Shown here: one piece after another, positions 28,828 through 37,786 of the stretch
How the letters are laid out: each line of letters begins with the position of its first letter
Numbering within the stretch: position 1 is the stretch's first letter
Assembly: GCA_963790415.1 (NCBI GenBank)
Contig: CAWBOK010000001.1
Span: forward strand, 868,001-932,000
Origin: JAJZQZ01 sp963790415
GTDB taxonomy: Bacteria; Actinomycetota; Thermoleophilia; RBG-16-64-13
Direction: 5' to 3'
Length of the DNA: 64,000 nt
Notes under the pieces: generated by a model
Database searches by the model: none
Told to the model about the DNA's origin: nothing
The model's input: only the letters and a program-made list of their open reading frames with translations
Program-made: the position numbers and the translations under genes

Positions 28828-28870
28828 CACGGGCGCGCGACGGACCGGTAGCCGGTCCTGCGCGCCCGTG
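28828..28870 (+). terminator. hairpin terminator after the DUF4013 gene
   Basis: Arms CACGGGCGCGC and GCGCGCCCGTG (28828-28838 and 28860-28870) enclose a second stem GGACCGG/CCGGTCC with a TAG loop. The whole forms one long, stable hairpin 13 bp after the stop, without a T-tract. The remaining gap to 29083 shows no gene. Confidence 0.6.
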
Positions 28871-29083
28871 GTATCCTGCCACGTTACATCGGTGGGAACG
28901 TGCGCTTCGCCTTTCCGGCGGGTGGCACCGACACCGTGGTCCGCGTACCTCGGGGGGTTCACAAGCTCCTACACCTGCTCCGCGTTCTCCGGACGATTCG
29001 GGCAGAGGGGTGGTCTCCCAGGGCGGGCTACGTCCCGACCTTCCGGAGGGTCCCCGTAGTCTTAAGGCTAGGAGTGATGTGAT

Positions 29084-29656
29084 TTGAGCGCCATTCTCAC
29101 AGAGATCAGATGGCACGCGCGCGGCGGCCAAGGTGCGGTGACCGCGGCCAAGATGGTCGCCGAACTGGCGGTGGAGCGGGGGAAACACTTCCAGGCGTTC
29201 CCCGAATACGGCCCCGAGCGCTCGGGAGCTCCCATCGTCGCCTTCACCCGCATCAGCGACGAGCCCATCCAGATCTACTCGCCCATCGAGCACCCGAACC
29301 TCGTGCTGGTGCTCGACGCGACGCTGCTCGGCGCCATCGACGTGACCGACGGAGCGCCCGACGATGCCGTGGTCATCATCAACACCGACCAATCTCCGGC
29401 GGAGGTCAAGGCCCAGCAGGACTTCGGCACGCGGCGGGTATGCACCGTCGCCGCCACGCAGATCGCGGTGGCGACGATCGGCAAGGCCATCCCCAACACG
29501 CCGATGGTCGGTGCGATAGCAAAAGCCACCGGCCTCTTCACACTCGACGAGATCGAAGAGCATCTGCGGGACAGCTTCGGCAAGAAGTTCTCTCAGAAGG
29601 TCGTCGACGGCAACGTCGAAGCGGTGCGGCGGGCGTACAACGAGGTGCAGGAATGA
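29084..29656 (+). CDS. porG: 2-oxoacid:ferredoxin oxidoreductase, gamma subunit
   Basis: The 190-residue subunit begins with the family motif EIRWHARGGQGAVTAAKMVA and contains FPEYGPERSGAP. Together with the next three genes it forms a four-subunit (gamma-delta-alpha-beta) thiamine-diphosphate enzyme. Such enzymes convert pyruvate or another 2-oxoacid and CoA to acyl-CoA, CO2 and reduced ferredoxin. The start is TTG 29084 after ggagtgatg; no better start is in frame. The stop overlaps the delta start by ATGA. Which oxoacid is used cannot be fixed from sequence; pyruvate is the default. Confidence 0.9.
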   Translation: MSAILTEIRWHARGGQGAVTAAKMVAELAVERGKHFQAFPEYGPERSGAPIVAFTRISDEPIQIYSPIEHPNLVLVLDATLLGAIDVTDGAPDDAVVIINTDQSPAEVKAQQDFGTRRVCTVAATQIAVATIGKAIPNTPMVGAIAKATGLFTLDEIEEHLRDSFGKKFSQKVVDGNVEAVRRAYNEVQE

Positions 29657-29974
29657 AGTGGGATATCAGTGACATCAAGGACTGGGGGCCGGGGCGGCAC
29701 GAACTCGGCGCCATGATCCCCGAGGCCGGCAACGCCCGGCTCTACAAGACCGGCGGGTGGCGTACCAACCGACCCGTGCGCGACGACGTCAAGTGCACCC
29801 AGTGCCTCTTCTGCTACTTCTTCTGTCCTGATTCGTCGGTGGTCGTGGAAGGTCAGAAAGTAGTGGACTTCGACTACGACCACTGTAAGGGCTGCGGCAT
29901 CTGTGCCGAGGAGTGCCCGGCCGACTGCATCGACGATGCTCCCCGAGATCGACTTCAGGAGGTCGGCCGAATGA
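29653..29974 (+). CDS. porD: 2-oxoacid:ferredoxin oxidoreductase, delta (ferredoxin) subunit (frameshifted at the 3' end)
   Basis: The subunit carries two [4Fe-4S] motifs, CTQCLFCYFFCP and CKGCGICAEECP, and an N-terminal extension beginning MKWDISDIKDWGPG. As assembled, the frame runs without a stop into the alpha subunit. Removing one base near 29935 yields the expected ending MLPEIDFRRSAE, with a stop at 29972-29974 that overlaps the alpha ATG (ATGA). I therefore read a separate delta subunit of about 106 residues rather than a delta-alpha fusion. Confidence 0.85.
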
Positions 29975-31169
29975 GCACATCGACCAAGCTCATGGCGGTC
30001 ACCGGGAACCAGGCCGTGGCCATGGCCATGAAGCAGCTGGACCCCGACGTGGTGGCCGCCTATCCGATCACACCTCAGACCGACGTGGTGCAGAGCTTCA
30101 GCCAGTACGTCGCCGACGGCGTGGTCAAGGCCGAGTTCGTCACCGTTGAGTCCGAGCACTCGGCCATGAGCGCCTGCATCGGCTCGGCGGCAGCGGGAGC
30201 CCGCACCATGACGGCCACCAGTTCCGCCGGCTTCGCCCTGATGTGGGAGATGCTCTTCATAGCGGCTTCCATGCGGCTGCCCATCGTCATGACCACGGTG
30301 AACCGTGCACTCTCGGGCCCCATCAACATCCACTGCGACCACTCCGATTCCATGGGCGGTCGCGACACCGGCTGGATCCAGATCTACAACGAAGACGCCC
30401 AGGAGGCCTACGACGCCACCATCATGGGCTTCTCCATCGCCGAACATGCCGACGTGCGTCTGCCGCTCATGAACATGTACGACGGGTTCATCATCTCGGG
30501 CGCCATCGGACCGCTCCGCGCGATGAGCGACGACGACGTGCGCGCGTTCGTGGGCGACGCACCCGAGTATCCGAGCCTCTTGCAGCCGGAGAGCCCCACC
30601 ACCTTCGGGCCGTTCGACGGCCTGCACGGCTGGTACTTCGAGCACAAGGTCAGCCAGAACCGGGCCATGGAAGCGGCCCTGCCGGTGATCCAGGCCACCT
30701 ACGATCGGTTTGCCGCCTCCACCGGCCGGCAGTACGACCACCTGATGACCTACGACATGGACGATGCCGAGGTGGCCCTGGTGGTCATCGGCTCCGCGGC
30801 GGGCACAGCCCGGTCGGTGCAGGCCAAGATGCGCGCCGAGGGCATCAACGCGGGCATCATCAAGATACGCACGTTCCGCCCCTTCCCCACCGCCGAGTTC
30901 GCCCAGGCACTGGCCGGCGTGAAGGCCGTGGGCATCATGGACCGCGCCGACTCCTTCGGCGCCCAGGGCGGGCCTCTCTACCTGGAAGTGCTGGCCGCCC
31001 TGTACCAGCGCGACGTGCAGACCAAGACGGTGAACTTCATCTACGGCCTCGGCGGTCGCGATCTCTATCCGCAGCAACATCGAGGAGGCCATCCGCACGC
31101 TGAAAGCCGCCGCCGACGGCGCCGACCTGCCGCACGTCACGCATCTACCTGAACCTCAAGGGAGAGTAG
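29971..31169 (+). CDS. porA: 2-oxoacid:ferredoxin oxidoreductase, alpha subunit (frameshifted near the 3' end)
   Basis: The subunit starts MSTSTKLMAVTGNQAVAMAM and has AAYPITPQTDVVQ and FVTVESEHSAMSACIGSAAA, the pyrimidine-binding features of the alpha subunit. Aggaggtcgg precedes the ATG. The conserved C-terminus, YGLGGRD, then SNIEEAIRTLK and finally YLNLKGE, requires two one-base corrections at about 31071 and 31138. The corrected stop is TAG at 31167, only 2 bp before the beta ATG. The restored length is about 398 residues, normal for the family. Confidence 0.87.
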
Positions 31170-31171
31170 CC

Positions 31172-32150
31172 ATGGCCACCAAGCTCTCACCCAAGCAGTA
31201 CGTCGAGCGCGACGAACGCCTCTCCGGCGGCCACAGGCTGTGCGCCGGCTGCGGCGCGGGCATCATCGTGCGGCAACTGCTGATGGGCGCCAAGGACAGC
31301 CCGGTGGTGGTCTCGAACGCCACGGGCTGCCTCGAGGTGTCCACCACCATCTATCCGTACACGGCGTGGAAGGACTCGTTCATCCACAGCGCCTTCGAGA
31401 ACGCGGCCGCCACCATCAGCGGCGTCGAGGCCGCCTACAAGAGCCTCAACCGGCAGGGCCGCGTGAACAGCGACAAGCCGTACAGGTTCCTCTCGATCGC
31501 CGGCGACGGCGGCTCCTACGACATCGGTCTGCAGGCCATCTCCGGCGCCCTCGAGCGCGGCCACGACATCGTGATCGTCTGCTACGACAACGGCGCCTAC
31601 ATGAACACCGGCTTCCAGCGCTCGGCGGCGACGCCGCGGGGCGCCTGGACCACCACGTGCCCCGACGGCAAAGGCCTCGATCGGCAAGACCCAGAATCGT
31701 AAGAATCTCAGCGCTATCGCCGTGGCCCACGACATCCCGTACGTGGCGCAGGCGTCGCCGCACAACTTCCGCGACCTGATAGCCAAGGCCGAGACGCGCG
31801 TTCGAGACTCCCGGGCCCGGCCTTTCTCAACATACTGTCGCCCTGCCCCCGTGGCTGGCGCTCGGCCGACGAGATGGGCATGACGTTGGCGAAGATGATG
31901 GTGGACTCGCGCTGGTGGCCCCTGTATGAAGTCATCGACGGTGAGTACAAGCTCTCGTACGACCCGAAGAAACGCACGATCCCCGTCCGGCGACTGGATG
32001 AAGCTGCAGGGCCGCTTCAAGCACCTCTTCACCCCGGCCAACGAGCACGTGCTGGAAGAGGCGCAGGCCCAGACCGACCTCGACTGGGAACGACTGATGA
32101 AGCTCTGCTCGTTGAGCGCGCCGGCGGAAGGCGACAGCCAGGCGGAGTAG
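31172..32150 (+). CDS. porB: 2-oxoacid:ferredoxin oxidoreductase, beta subunit (several frameshifts)
   Basis: The subunit binds thiamine diphosphate and a proximal Fe-S cluster: HRLCAGCGAGIIVRQL (first Cys pair), NATGCLEV and the thiamine site IAGDGGSYDIG followed by YDNGAYMNTG. Intact reading ends near 31672. The remaining parts (ASIGKTQNRKNLSAIAVAHD; ILSPCPRGW; LYEVIDGEYKLSYDPKKR; LQGRFKHLF) lie in alternating frames to a TAG at 32150. At least three one-base shifts are needed (near 31672, 31800 and 31989). The end is thus about 325 residues from the start, as expected. I infer sequencing indels. Confidence 0.85.
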
Positions 32151-32162
32151 GGGCGCGGCCGG

Positions 32163-33785
32163 TCACTCCTCCGGCGGCGTGGACTCGTCCATCAGGGCGA
32201 CGCGATTGCGTCCCTCGGATTTCGCCTGCCGCAGCGCGCGGTGGGCGGCGTCGACCAGCTTGAGCGCGGTGACCCCGTGGGGCGGGTGGACGGAGACCCC
32301 GATGCTGACCGTCACCCGCTCTATCACCTGGCGCTGCACGATGAACGGGTGCTCCGCCATCGCGGCGAGCACCCGCTCGGCCACCACGACACCAGCGTCT
32401 CCCTGGCATTCCGGCAGCAGGATGGCGAGCTGACCTCCACTGACGCGCGCAAGCACGTCCGATGAACGGATGATGCCCTGCATGACCTGCGCTACCTCGC
32501 TGATCACCTGATCTCCAGCACGCGCTCCGTGGGCGTCGTTGATGCGACGCAGCCCGTCGATATCGACCACAACGCAGGTCAGAGGACGAGAATAGCGGTT
32601 GCCGCGGGCCACCTCATGGCGCAGCATCGAGAGAAAATGGTCGTACGTGTACGCTCCCGTGAGGGCATCCCGGATCGCCGCCTCTTTCGTCTCGCGCAGG
32701 TACTGCGAGCGCGAGAACCCCACGCTGAAGAAGGGCTGCGCCCGCCGAAGCGTCTCGGCCGTGGGGGTTACCAGCGCCGATGACACGGCCAACAGCACCC
32801 CGGCTCCCGAACCCCGGTGATCGAGCGATAGGGCCACAAAGCTCCGGGCCTCGGGAAACGCCGGGTCTTGACTGAACGGCAGACCGCTCTCGGCGTAGAA
32901 GCCGCGTCGGATTGCTTCCTTGATCGGCACCGGCAGCGCCGCCTTCCGATACTGCGGCGAACCGTCACCCGCGGTCACCGGTATCGGCCCGTCGACCGCA
33001 TCGCGGTATAGGATCTGGAAATCGGCGTCTGCACCGGTGCGCCCGAGCAGGAGAACATGGTCTGCCGGCCAGACCTCGCGGACCAACCTAGCCACCTCGG
33101 AGGCGAACGTGGACAGTACCTCGGCGCCCCGCAACCCTTCCGCCACCCGGACGGCGAAGCGCTCGGCGGCGGCATGTTCCTCGATGCGCAGCTGAAGCTC
33201 GGCGATGCGTTCTTCATCCCTCGCGCGGTGTGCGGTCGCTTCCGACGCAGCGTCACGGACCGTCTGTATCGACCGGCGCAGCGGAGCCAGGATGACATCA
33301 CCTTCCGGGCGCCAGGACAGCTCCCCGCGCAACTCTCGCTCGAGCCGGGCCACCGGCATGTCGAGTCGACTCTTCACCAGGTAGTACTCGACCGGCAACA
33401 GCAACGCCGCCGCGAACAGGAACACCGCGGCTCCCAGGCCCAAGACCGAGCGGGCGTCGACGTTGGCAGTCCACAAGACGAAGACCACGGCGATCACCGT
33501 TACCCCGAAGGCGGCGAACACCGAGAACGGCGCCAGGCCGGCCCAGAAAAGGTCCATGGGGCCACCGGCAGGAGCACTCGCGAACGGACCGAGTCTCCCG
33601 GCGCCGCTCACTGGTACCCCAGACAGCCCGCTACCCGCGCCAGGGGGAGGCCCGGGGCCCGGCACGAAACGACCCAGCCCACCGGCCTCGGAGTCGACCA
33701 CGTCGACCCCGAACCTGGATGGGAACGCCTCCTCGAAGTCGGGCTCCGGGGGTTCGAAGCCGCTCGGGCGGTCGGTGTCCTTCAA
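32163..33785 (-). CDS. membrane-anchored GAF-GGDEF protein with degenerate GGDEF motif
   Basis: The 540-residue protein has a Pro/Gly-rich N-terminus, two hydrophobic helices (FAAFGVTVIAVVFVLW; VLGLGAAVFLFAAALLLPV), a short coiled coil (about 195-225), a GAF-like region (about 225-375) and a C-terminal GGDEF fold starting RDALTGAYTYDHFLSML. Where active enzymes have RxGGDEF this has RVSGGQLAILLPE. The catalytic Glu and its neighbours are therefore replaced, and cyclase activity is doubtful. It may be a receptor or partner of another cyclase. It converges with the por operon. Confidence 0.8.
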   Translation of the reverse strand: MKDTDRPSGFEPPEPDFEEAFPSRFGVDVVDSEAGGLGRFVPGPGPPPGAGSGLSGVPVSGAGRLGPFASAPAGGPMDLFWAGLAPFSVFAAFGVTVIAVVFVLWTANVDARSVLGLGAAVFLFAAALLLPVEYYLVKSRLDMPVARLERELRGELSWRPEGDVILAPLRRSIQTVRDAASEATAHRARDEERIAELQLRIEEHAAAERFAVRVAEGLRGAEVLSTFASEVARLVREVWPADHVLLLGRTGADADFQILYRDAVDGPIPVTAGDGSPQYRKAALPVPIKEAIRRGFYAESGLPFSQDPAFPEARSFVALSLDHRGSGAGVLLAVSSALVTPTAETLRRAQPFFSVGFSRSQYLRETKEAAIRDALTGAYTYDHFLSMLRHEVARGNRYSRPLTCVVVDIDGLRRINDAHGARAGDQVISEVAQVMQGIIRSSDVLARVSGGQLAILLPECQGDAGVVVAERVLAAMAEHPFIVQRQVIERVTVSIGVSVHPPHGVTALKLVDAAHRALRQAKSEGRNRVALMDESTPPEE

Positions 33786-33803
33786 AAGTCCCCTATCGTC
33801 GGG

Positions 33804-33809
33804 TAGAAT
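33804..33809 (+). promoter_or_regulatory. putative -10 element (TAGAAT) for lysC
   Basis: TAGAAT lies 56 bp before the lysC ATG at 33866. The leader of about 50 nt is too short for a lysine riboswitch, and no such fold was seen. Confidence 0.45.
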
Positions 33810-33865
33810 CCCTCTTCCGCAGTTCCTGTATCGTCCGAGAGAAGGCGCAGGTTTACCACTTGTTC

Positions 33866-35128
33866 ATGACGACCGGTCGCGCCCGTACAAACACGGTGGT
33901 GATGAAGTTCGGCGGAACCTCCGTCGCCGACGCCGAGTGCATAAAGAGAGTGGCGCGCAGGATCGTCGACGCCTACCGCTCCGGACACCCCGTGGTGGCG
34001 GTGGTCTCGGCCCGAGGCGACACCACCGACGAGCTCATCGAACTCGCCCGGGAGATCTCGGAGAATCCCCCGGAGCGCGAGATGGACATGCTCCTCTCCG
34101 CCGGCGAGCGCATCTCGGCGGCCTTGGTGGCCATGGCCATCCACGACCTGGGCCACGACGCCATATCCCTCACCGGCTCCCAGGCCGGCATCGTCACCGA
34201 TACGGCGCACACCCGGGCCAAGATCCTCGATATCCGCGCGCACCGCGTGCAACGCGCCCTGGACGAGGGCAAGATCGTGCTGGTCGCCGGCTTTCAGGGT
34301 ATGTCCACCGAGTCGGAGGTGACCACGCTGGGCAGAGGCGGCTCGGACACCAGCGCGGTGGCCCTCGCGGCCGCCCTCGGCGCCGAGGTGTGCGAGATAT
34401 ACACAGACGTTGACGGGGTCTACACCTCCGATCCACGGATCGTGCCCGATGCCCGCAAGATGTCGGTGATCTCCTACGAGGAGATGCTGGAGATGGCGGC
34501 AACGGGCGCCAAGGTGCTCATGCTGCGCAGCGTGGAATTCGGTCGACGCTACGGCGTGGCCATCCACGTCCGCTCCAGCTTCACCGACGCCCCCGGCACA
34601 TGGATAAAGGACGAGGAGAACATGGAACAGGCGATCGTGGCAGGCGTCTCATACGCGCTCGAAGATGTCAAGGTGACCATCTATCACGTGCCCGACAGGC
34701 CGGGGGTCGCCGCTCGGGTGTTCAGCCTTCTCGCCGACGCGGACGTGAACATCGACATGATCATCCAGAACGTGTCCGAGGGTGGAAAGAGCGACATCTC
34801 GTTCACCGTGAGTGAAGACGATCTCGCGGTGGTCCACGGGGTGCTCGACCCCCTGCGGGGCGAGCTGGGCTTCGACGAGGTGGCAACCGACTCGAACATG
34901 GCGAAAGTCTCCATTGTGGGCGCCGGCATGAAGACGCACCCCGGCGTTGCCGCGACCATGTTCCGAGTGCTCGCCGATAACCAGATCAACATCGAGATGA
35001 TCTCCACCAGCTCCATCAAGATCTCGTGCGTTATCGAGAAGCAACATACCGAACGCGCGGTGCGCGCGCTTCACGCGGCCTTCCAGCTGGAGAAAGAATC
35101 CATCCAACGCGACGAGGTGTTCAGTTGA
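33866..35128 (+). CDS. lysC: aspartate kinase
   Basis: The 420-residue enzyme phosphorylates aspartate, the first step to lysine, threonine and methionine. The kinase domain has VVMKFGGTSVADAE, an allosteric-site LGRGGSDTSAVALAAAL and YTDVDGVYTSDPR. Two ACT domains follow (about 265-420), including VPDRPGVAARVFSLLADADV and KTHPGVAATMFRVLA, which bind inhibitory amino acids. The ATG at 33866 is used. Alternatives a dozen residues in (GTG or ATG just before KFGG) cannot be excluded. asd, its usual neighbour, is 19 kb away in this window. Confidence 0.95.
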   Translation: MTTGRARTNTVVMKFGGTSVADAECIKRVARRIVDAYRSGHPVVAVVSARGDTTDELIELAREISENPPEREMDMLLSAGERISAALVAMAIHDLGHDAISLTGSQAGIVTDTAHTRAKILDIRAHRVQRALDEGKIVLVAGFQGMSTESEVTTLGRGGSDTSAVALAAALGAEVCEIYTDVDGVYTSDPRIVPDARKMSVISYEEMLEMAATGAKVLMLRSVEFGRRYGVAIHVRSSFTDAPGTWIKDEENMEQAIVAGVSYALEDVKVTIYHVPDRPGVAARVFSLLADADVNIDMIIQNVSEGGKSDISFTVSEDDLAVVHGVLDPLRGELGFDEVATDSNMAKVSIVGAGMKTHPGVAATMFRVLADNQINIEMISTSSIKISCVIEKQHTERAVRALHAAFQLEKESIQRDEVFS

Positions 35129-35158
35129 CGACGCCGGCCCGGATGGCTCGTCCCGACG

Positions 35159-37192
35159 CTAGATTCCGGCCACCACCGCGGCCAGACGGCGCCGGAAGTC
35201 GGGGCCGGACACATCGGCCCACACCTCGGGAAACGTGTTGACCAAGCGCTGCAACTCCGCCTGACGCGCCGCCATGTATGCGGCCACGCCCGGGGCCACC
35301 ACCACCGACTCGGGCATGGTCACCTTCCCCTCGTTCGGCGGGCCCCAGGTTCCCCACATGAGATAGTCACGCAGCACGTTGCAGGTCACCACGGCATCCT
35401 GGAGATCGCCCAGATGGTCCTGCAGGCGCTTGATGGCATTGATGAGATCCTTGGCTCCCGGGCCCAACACCTCCTGGAAGAACTCGAACGCATAACGCAG
35501 ACCCTTGGACGCCATGCGCAGGTTGTGGAAGCGCACCAGGGGCACGAGAGGGCCCTTCGTGTGCTCATCGTAGGCCCAGACTTCCGCGGCATGCTCGTAG
35601 AGAAGATATGGCAAGACGTCGGCCACCCGGTAGGGGCGGACCTGACCGGAGTCGAGCACGACCTCCAGGGCACCCGCACCGGGCTCGCCGAGGAAGTCGG
35701 CAAAGCGCTCCTTGAACGAATTGTAGGCGCGCGCGTCTAGATAGGCCAGCATCTCGGTGCGACGGCGGGCGTGCTCATCCGCCCACGCGGCGAAGAGCGG
35801 ATCCAGGTCGGCGAGGTGACCATGCGGCAGACCCTGCAGGTAGTGATCGGACTTCTCCCGGAACACGTCGAGATCGCGCACGGCGCCCAGCGTGCGCCCG
35901 GTGCGACGCAGCGTCTTGAGGAACGGTCGCATGCTCTCGGCGTCAAGAAACGGGGCCAGAAGACGCAGCGCGGCCCTCATCCGTCGAGTCGACACCCGCA
36001 TGTCGTGCAGTTCCTCGATATCCCGGCCCAAACGCGTGCCTTCTTCGCGCTCCATCATGCGCTCGAGGTGGAAGAGAAGGATCTTGTCCGCAGCCGCGGC
36101 CATCGTGTCGGTGGCGCGTACCCCCGGCCGGGTCTTCCTCACTCTCGTATGCCGCGTGGTCACTTCGGGGGGCAGAGCCGACACGGCGGCCTCCGCGACA
36201 TCCGCATCCGCGGCCCCGGCCTCGGCGGGCGCGGTAGGCGCGGGTTCCGCGGGCGCGGCGGGCGACGGTTCGGGAACCTCGGCGGGGGTGGGCGACGGTT
36301 CGGCGGCCTCGGCGGGGATGGGTTCGGCGGCCTCGGCGGGCCTGAGGCCCTCGAGCGCTTCACCCGGGAAGATGCCCAACCTCTCGCGCCGGAACTCCGC
36401 CAGCCAATGCCGCGCCCAGCGTGAAGAGAACCCGGCCATCTCGCCGGCCTCCACCTGGGTAGCACCCTCATGCAGGGCCAGGAGCGCGCGCGCCCTGCGG
36501 CCGTAGGCATCCTCCAGTTCGGCGATCCGACGACTCACAACAAGCTCGTGCGGAAGCATGAGCCCTTCACCCTGTTCCGATTCGACCAGGGTGAGTGCCC
36601 GCAGAAACTTCGGCCTATCCAATGGGGCGAGCCCGAACTCCGTGCTCAGCACGCCGGCGACAGCTTCGAGTTCCGCTTCGGTACCCATAGGCTCAAGCTC
36701 GACTTCCACCTCCATGAACCTGTGCTGCTCCCGACTTCCCGTCACCCGGACGTCGTCCAAGAACATCCGGGCGACGACGCGATCCTCTACGCTGAGCGAC
36801 CTCGTGCGTCGCGTCTGTTCCAGATGAAGCAGGGGCATGAGCAACTCTTCGCCCACCAGGCCTGTCACGCGGTCGCGCGCCGGTCCCTCGGGCCACTCGT
36901 CGGGCTGCAGCGACGCCTCAACTAGACCGACTTCGAGCTCGTCTCTGCGGAACACCCCGCCGCCGCCGGTGGCCAAGCTCTTGATCGTCATGAGCACGCC
37001 CCCGTCGAGGGATTCCCGGCGCCTGCAGGTGAAGCCGGCGCCCAAGAGCAGCCGCTCGGCCGTGTCCAGGTACGTGTCCTCGACCTCCTCGACCACCACC
37101 GGCCCCAGAGAGAAGCCGACGAGATCGGGGAGACCCGCAAGCCGGTCCAGGACCTCCGCATCTACGACGGCGAACTTGGCTTCGATCTCCAT
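35159..37192 (-). CDS. CYTH-CHAD domain protein
   Basis: The 677-residue protein starts with a CYTH domain (MEIEAKFAVVDAEVLDRL, the EIEAKF signature). It continues with a helical segment and a Pro/Ala/Glu-rich linker (about 310-370). It ends with a CHAD domain rich in conserved His and Arg (HDMRVSTRRMRAALRLL, FHNLRMASKGLRYAFEFF, RLQDHLGDLQDAVV). CYTH domains hydrolyse triphosphates or polyphosphate, and CHAD domains bind polyphosphate. I chose the ATG at 37192, preceded by GGAGGG, where the CYTH motif begins. It follows sixA by 8 bp, so a phosphate-metabolism operon is likely. Confidence 0.9.
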   Translation of the reverse strand: MEIEAKFAVVDAEVLDRLAGLPDLVGFSLGPVVVEEVEDTYLDTAERLLLGAGFTCRRRESLDGGVLMTIKSLATGGGGVFRRDELEVGLVEASLQPDEWPEGPARDRVTGLVGEELLMPLLHLEQTRRTRSLSVEDRVVARMFLDDVRVTGSREQHRFMEVEVELEPMGTEAELEAVAGVLSTEFGLAPLDRPKFLRALTLVESEQGEGLMLPHELVVSRRIAELEDAYGRRARALLALHEGATQVEAGEMAGFSSRWARHWLAEFRRERLGIFPGEALEGLRPAEAAEPIPAEAAEPSPTPAEVPEPSPAAPAEPAPTAPAEAGAADADVAEAAVSALPPEVTTRHTRVRKTRPGVRATDTMAAAADKILLFHLERMMEREEGTRLGRDIEELHDMRVSTRRMRAALRLLAPFLDAESMRPFLKTLRRTGRTLGAVRDLDVFREKSDHYLQGLPHGHLADLDPLFAAWADEHARRRTEMLAYLDARAYNSFKERFADFLGEPGAGALEVVLDSGQVRPYRVADVLPYLLYEHAAEVWAYDEHTKGPLVPLVRFHNLRMASKGLRYAFEFFQEVLGPGAKDLINAIKRLQDHLGDLQDAVVTCNVLRDYLMWGTWGPPNEGKVTMPESVVVAPGVAAYMAARQAELQRLVNTFPEVWADVSGPDFRRRLAAVVAGI

Positions 37193-37200
37193 CGGCCCTC

Positions 37201-37680
37201 CTACTTCGTCAGCACCGAGGGAGGCAGCAACCACGCCAACTCGGCGTCCCCCAGCGTCGCATCGCCTGCGTCCACGCGGCCCAAGCCGCCCTTCCTGAAC
37301 ACCACGGTTCCTCCGCCGATCAAATCGCCGACCGCGAGACTGAAGTCAGGCTCGTGGCCGACCAGCATCACCGCGACGGCGTCCGGATGGTCCTGCAAGA
37401 TCCCTCTGAGTTCACGCAACCCGAACCCCGGAGCCAGCCGCTCGTCGGTGACGAACCGGTCCAACAGACCGAGTTTTCGCGCCACTATCTTCGCCGTCTG
37501 GTACGAACGGACGAGAGGGCTCGTCACGATGATATCGGGTGACAGTCCGAGTGCCACGAACGCCGCGGCTTCGCGCTCTATGAGCGCTTTCCCCGCATCG
37601 GTGAGCGGCCGTTCGTCGTCGGGCCCCGTCCACCGGCCTCGCGAACCGGCGGGTCCGTGCCGGAGGAAGTAAAGCTCCAC
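37201..37680 (-). CDS. sixA: SixA-type phosphohistidine phosphatase (histidine phosphatase superfamily)
   Basis: The 159-residue protein has the catalytic RHG in LYFLRHGPAGSRG at the N-terminus, RPLTDAGK, SPLVRSYQTAKIV and the second catalytic His in VMLVGHEPDFS. SixA enzymes dephosphorylate phosphohistidine on signalling proteins. The AAAGGA Shine-Dalgarno lies 7 nt upstream and TAGAAT at 37709-37714 could be the -10 element. The gene leads an operon with the CYTH-CHAD gene. Confidence 0.88.
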   Translation of the reverse strand: MELYFLRHGPAGSRGRWTGPDDERPLTDAGKALIEREAAAFVALGLSPDIIVTSPLVRSYQTAKIVARKLGLLDRFVTDERLAPGFGLRELRGILQDHPDAVAVMLVGHEPDFSLAVGDLIGGGTVVFRKGGLGRVDAGDATLGDAELAWLLPPSVLTK

Positions 37681-37708
37681 AGTGCCATCCTTTCCGAGTT
37701 CCGGTTAG

Positions 37709-37714
37709 ATTCTA
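37709..37714 (-). promoter_or_regulatory. putative -10 element (TAGAAT) for sixA-CHAD operon
   Basis: On the minus strand TAGAAT precedes the sixA start by 28 bp, leaving room for the Shine-Dalgarno AAAGGA. No strong -35 is seen. Confidence 0.45.
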
Positions 37715-37786
37715 GCACTCACACTTCCGCTTCCGCGACCCGGTTGTGGCATTATTCAAGCCACGCCCACGAGCCGAGGAGTGACC

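Noticed and set aside
33810..33865. Lysine riboswitch in front of lysC
   Set aside because: The leader is only about 50 nt and shows none of the conserved L-box elements.
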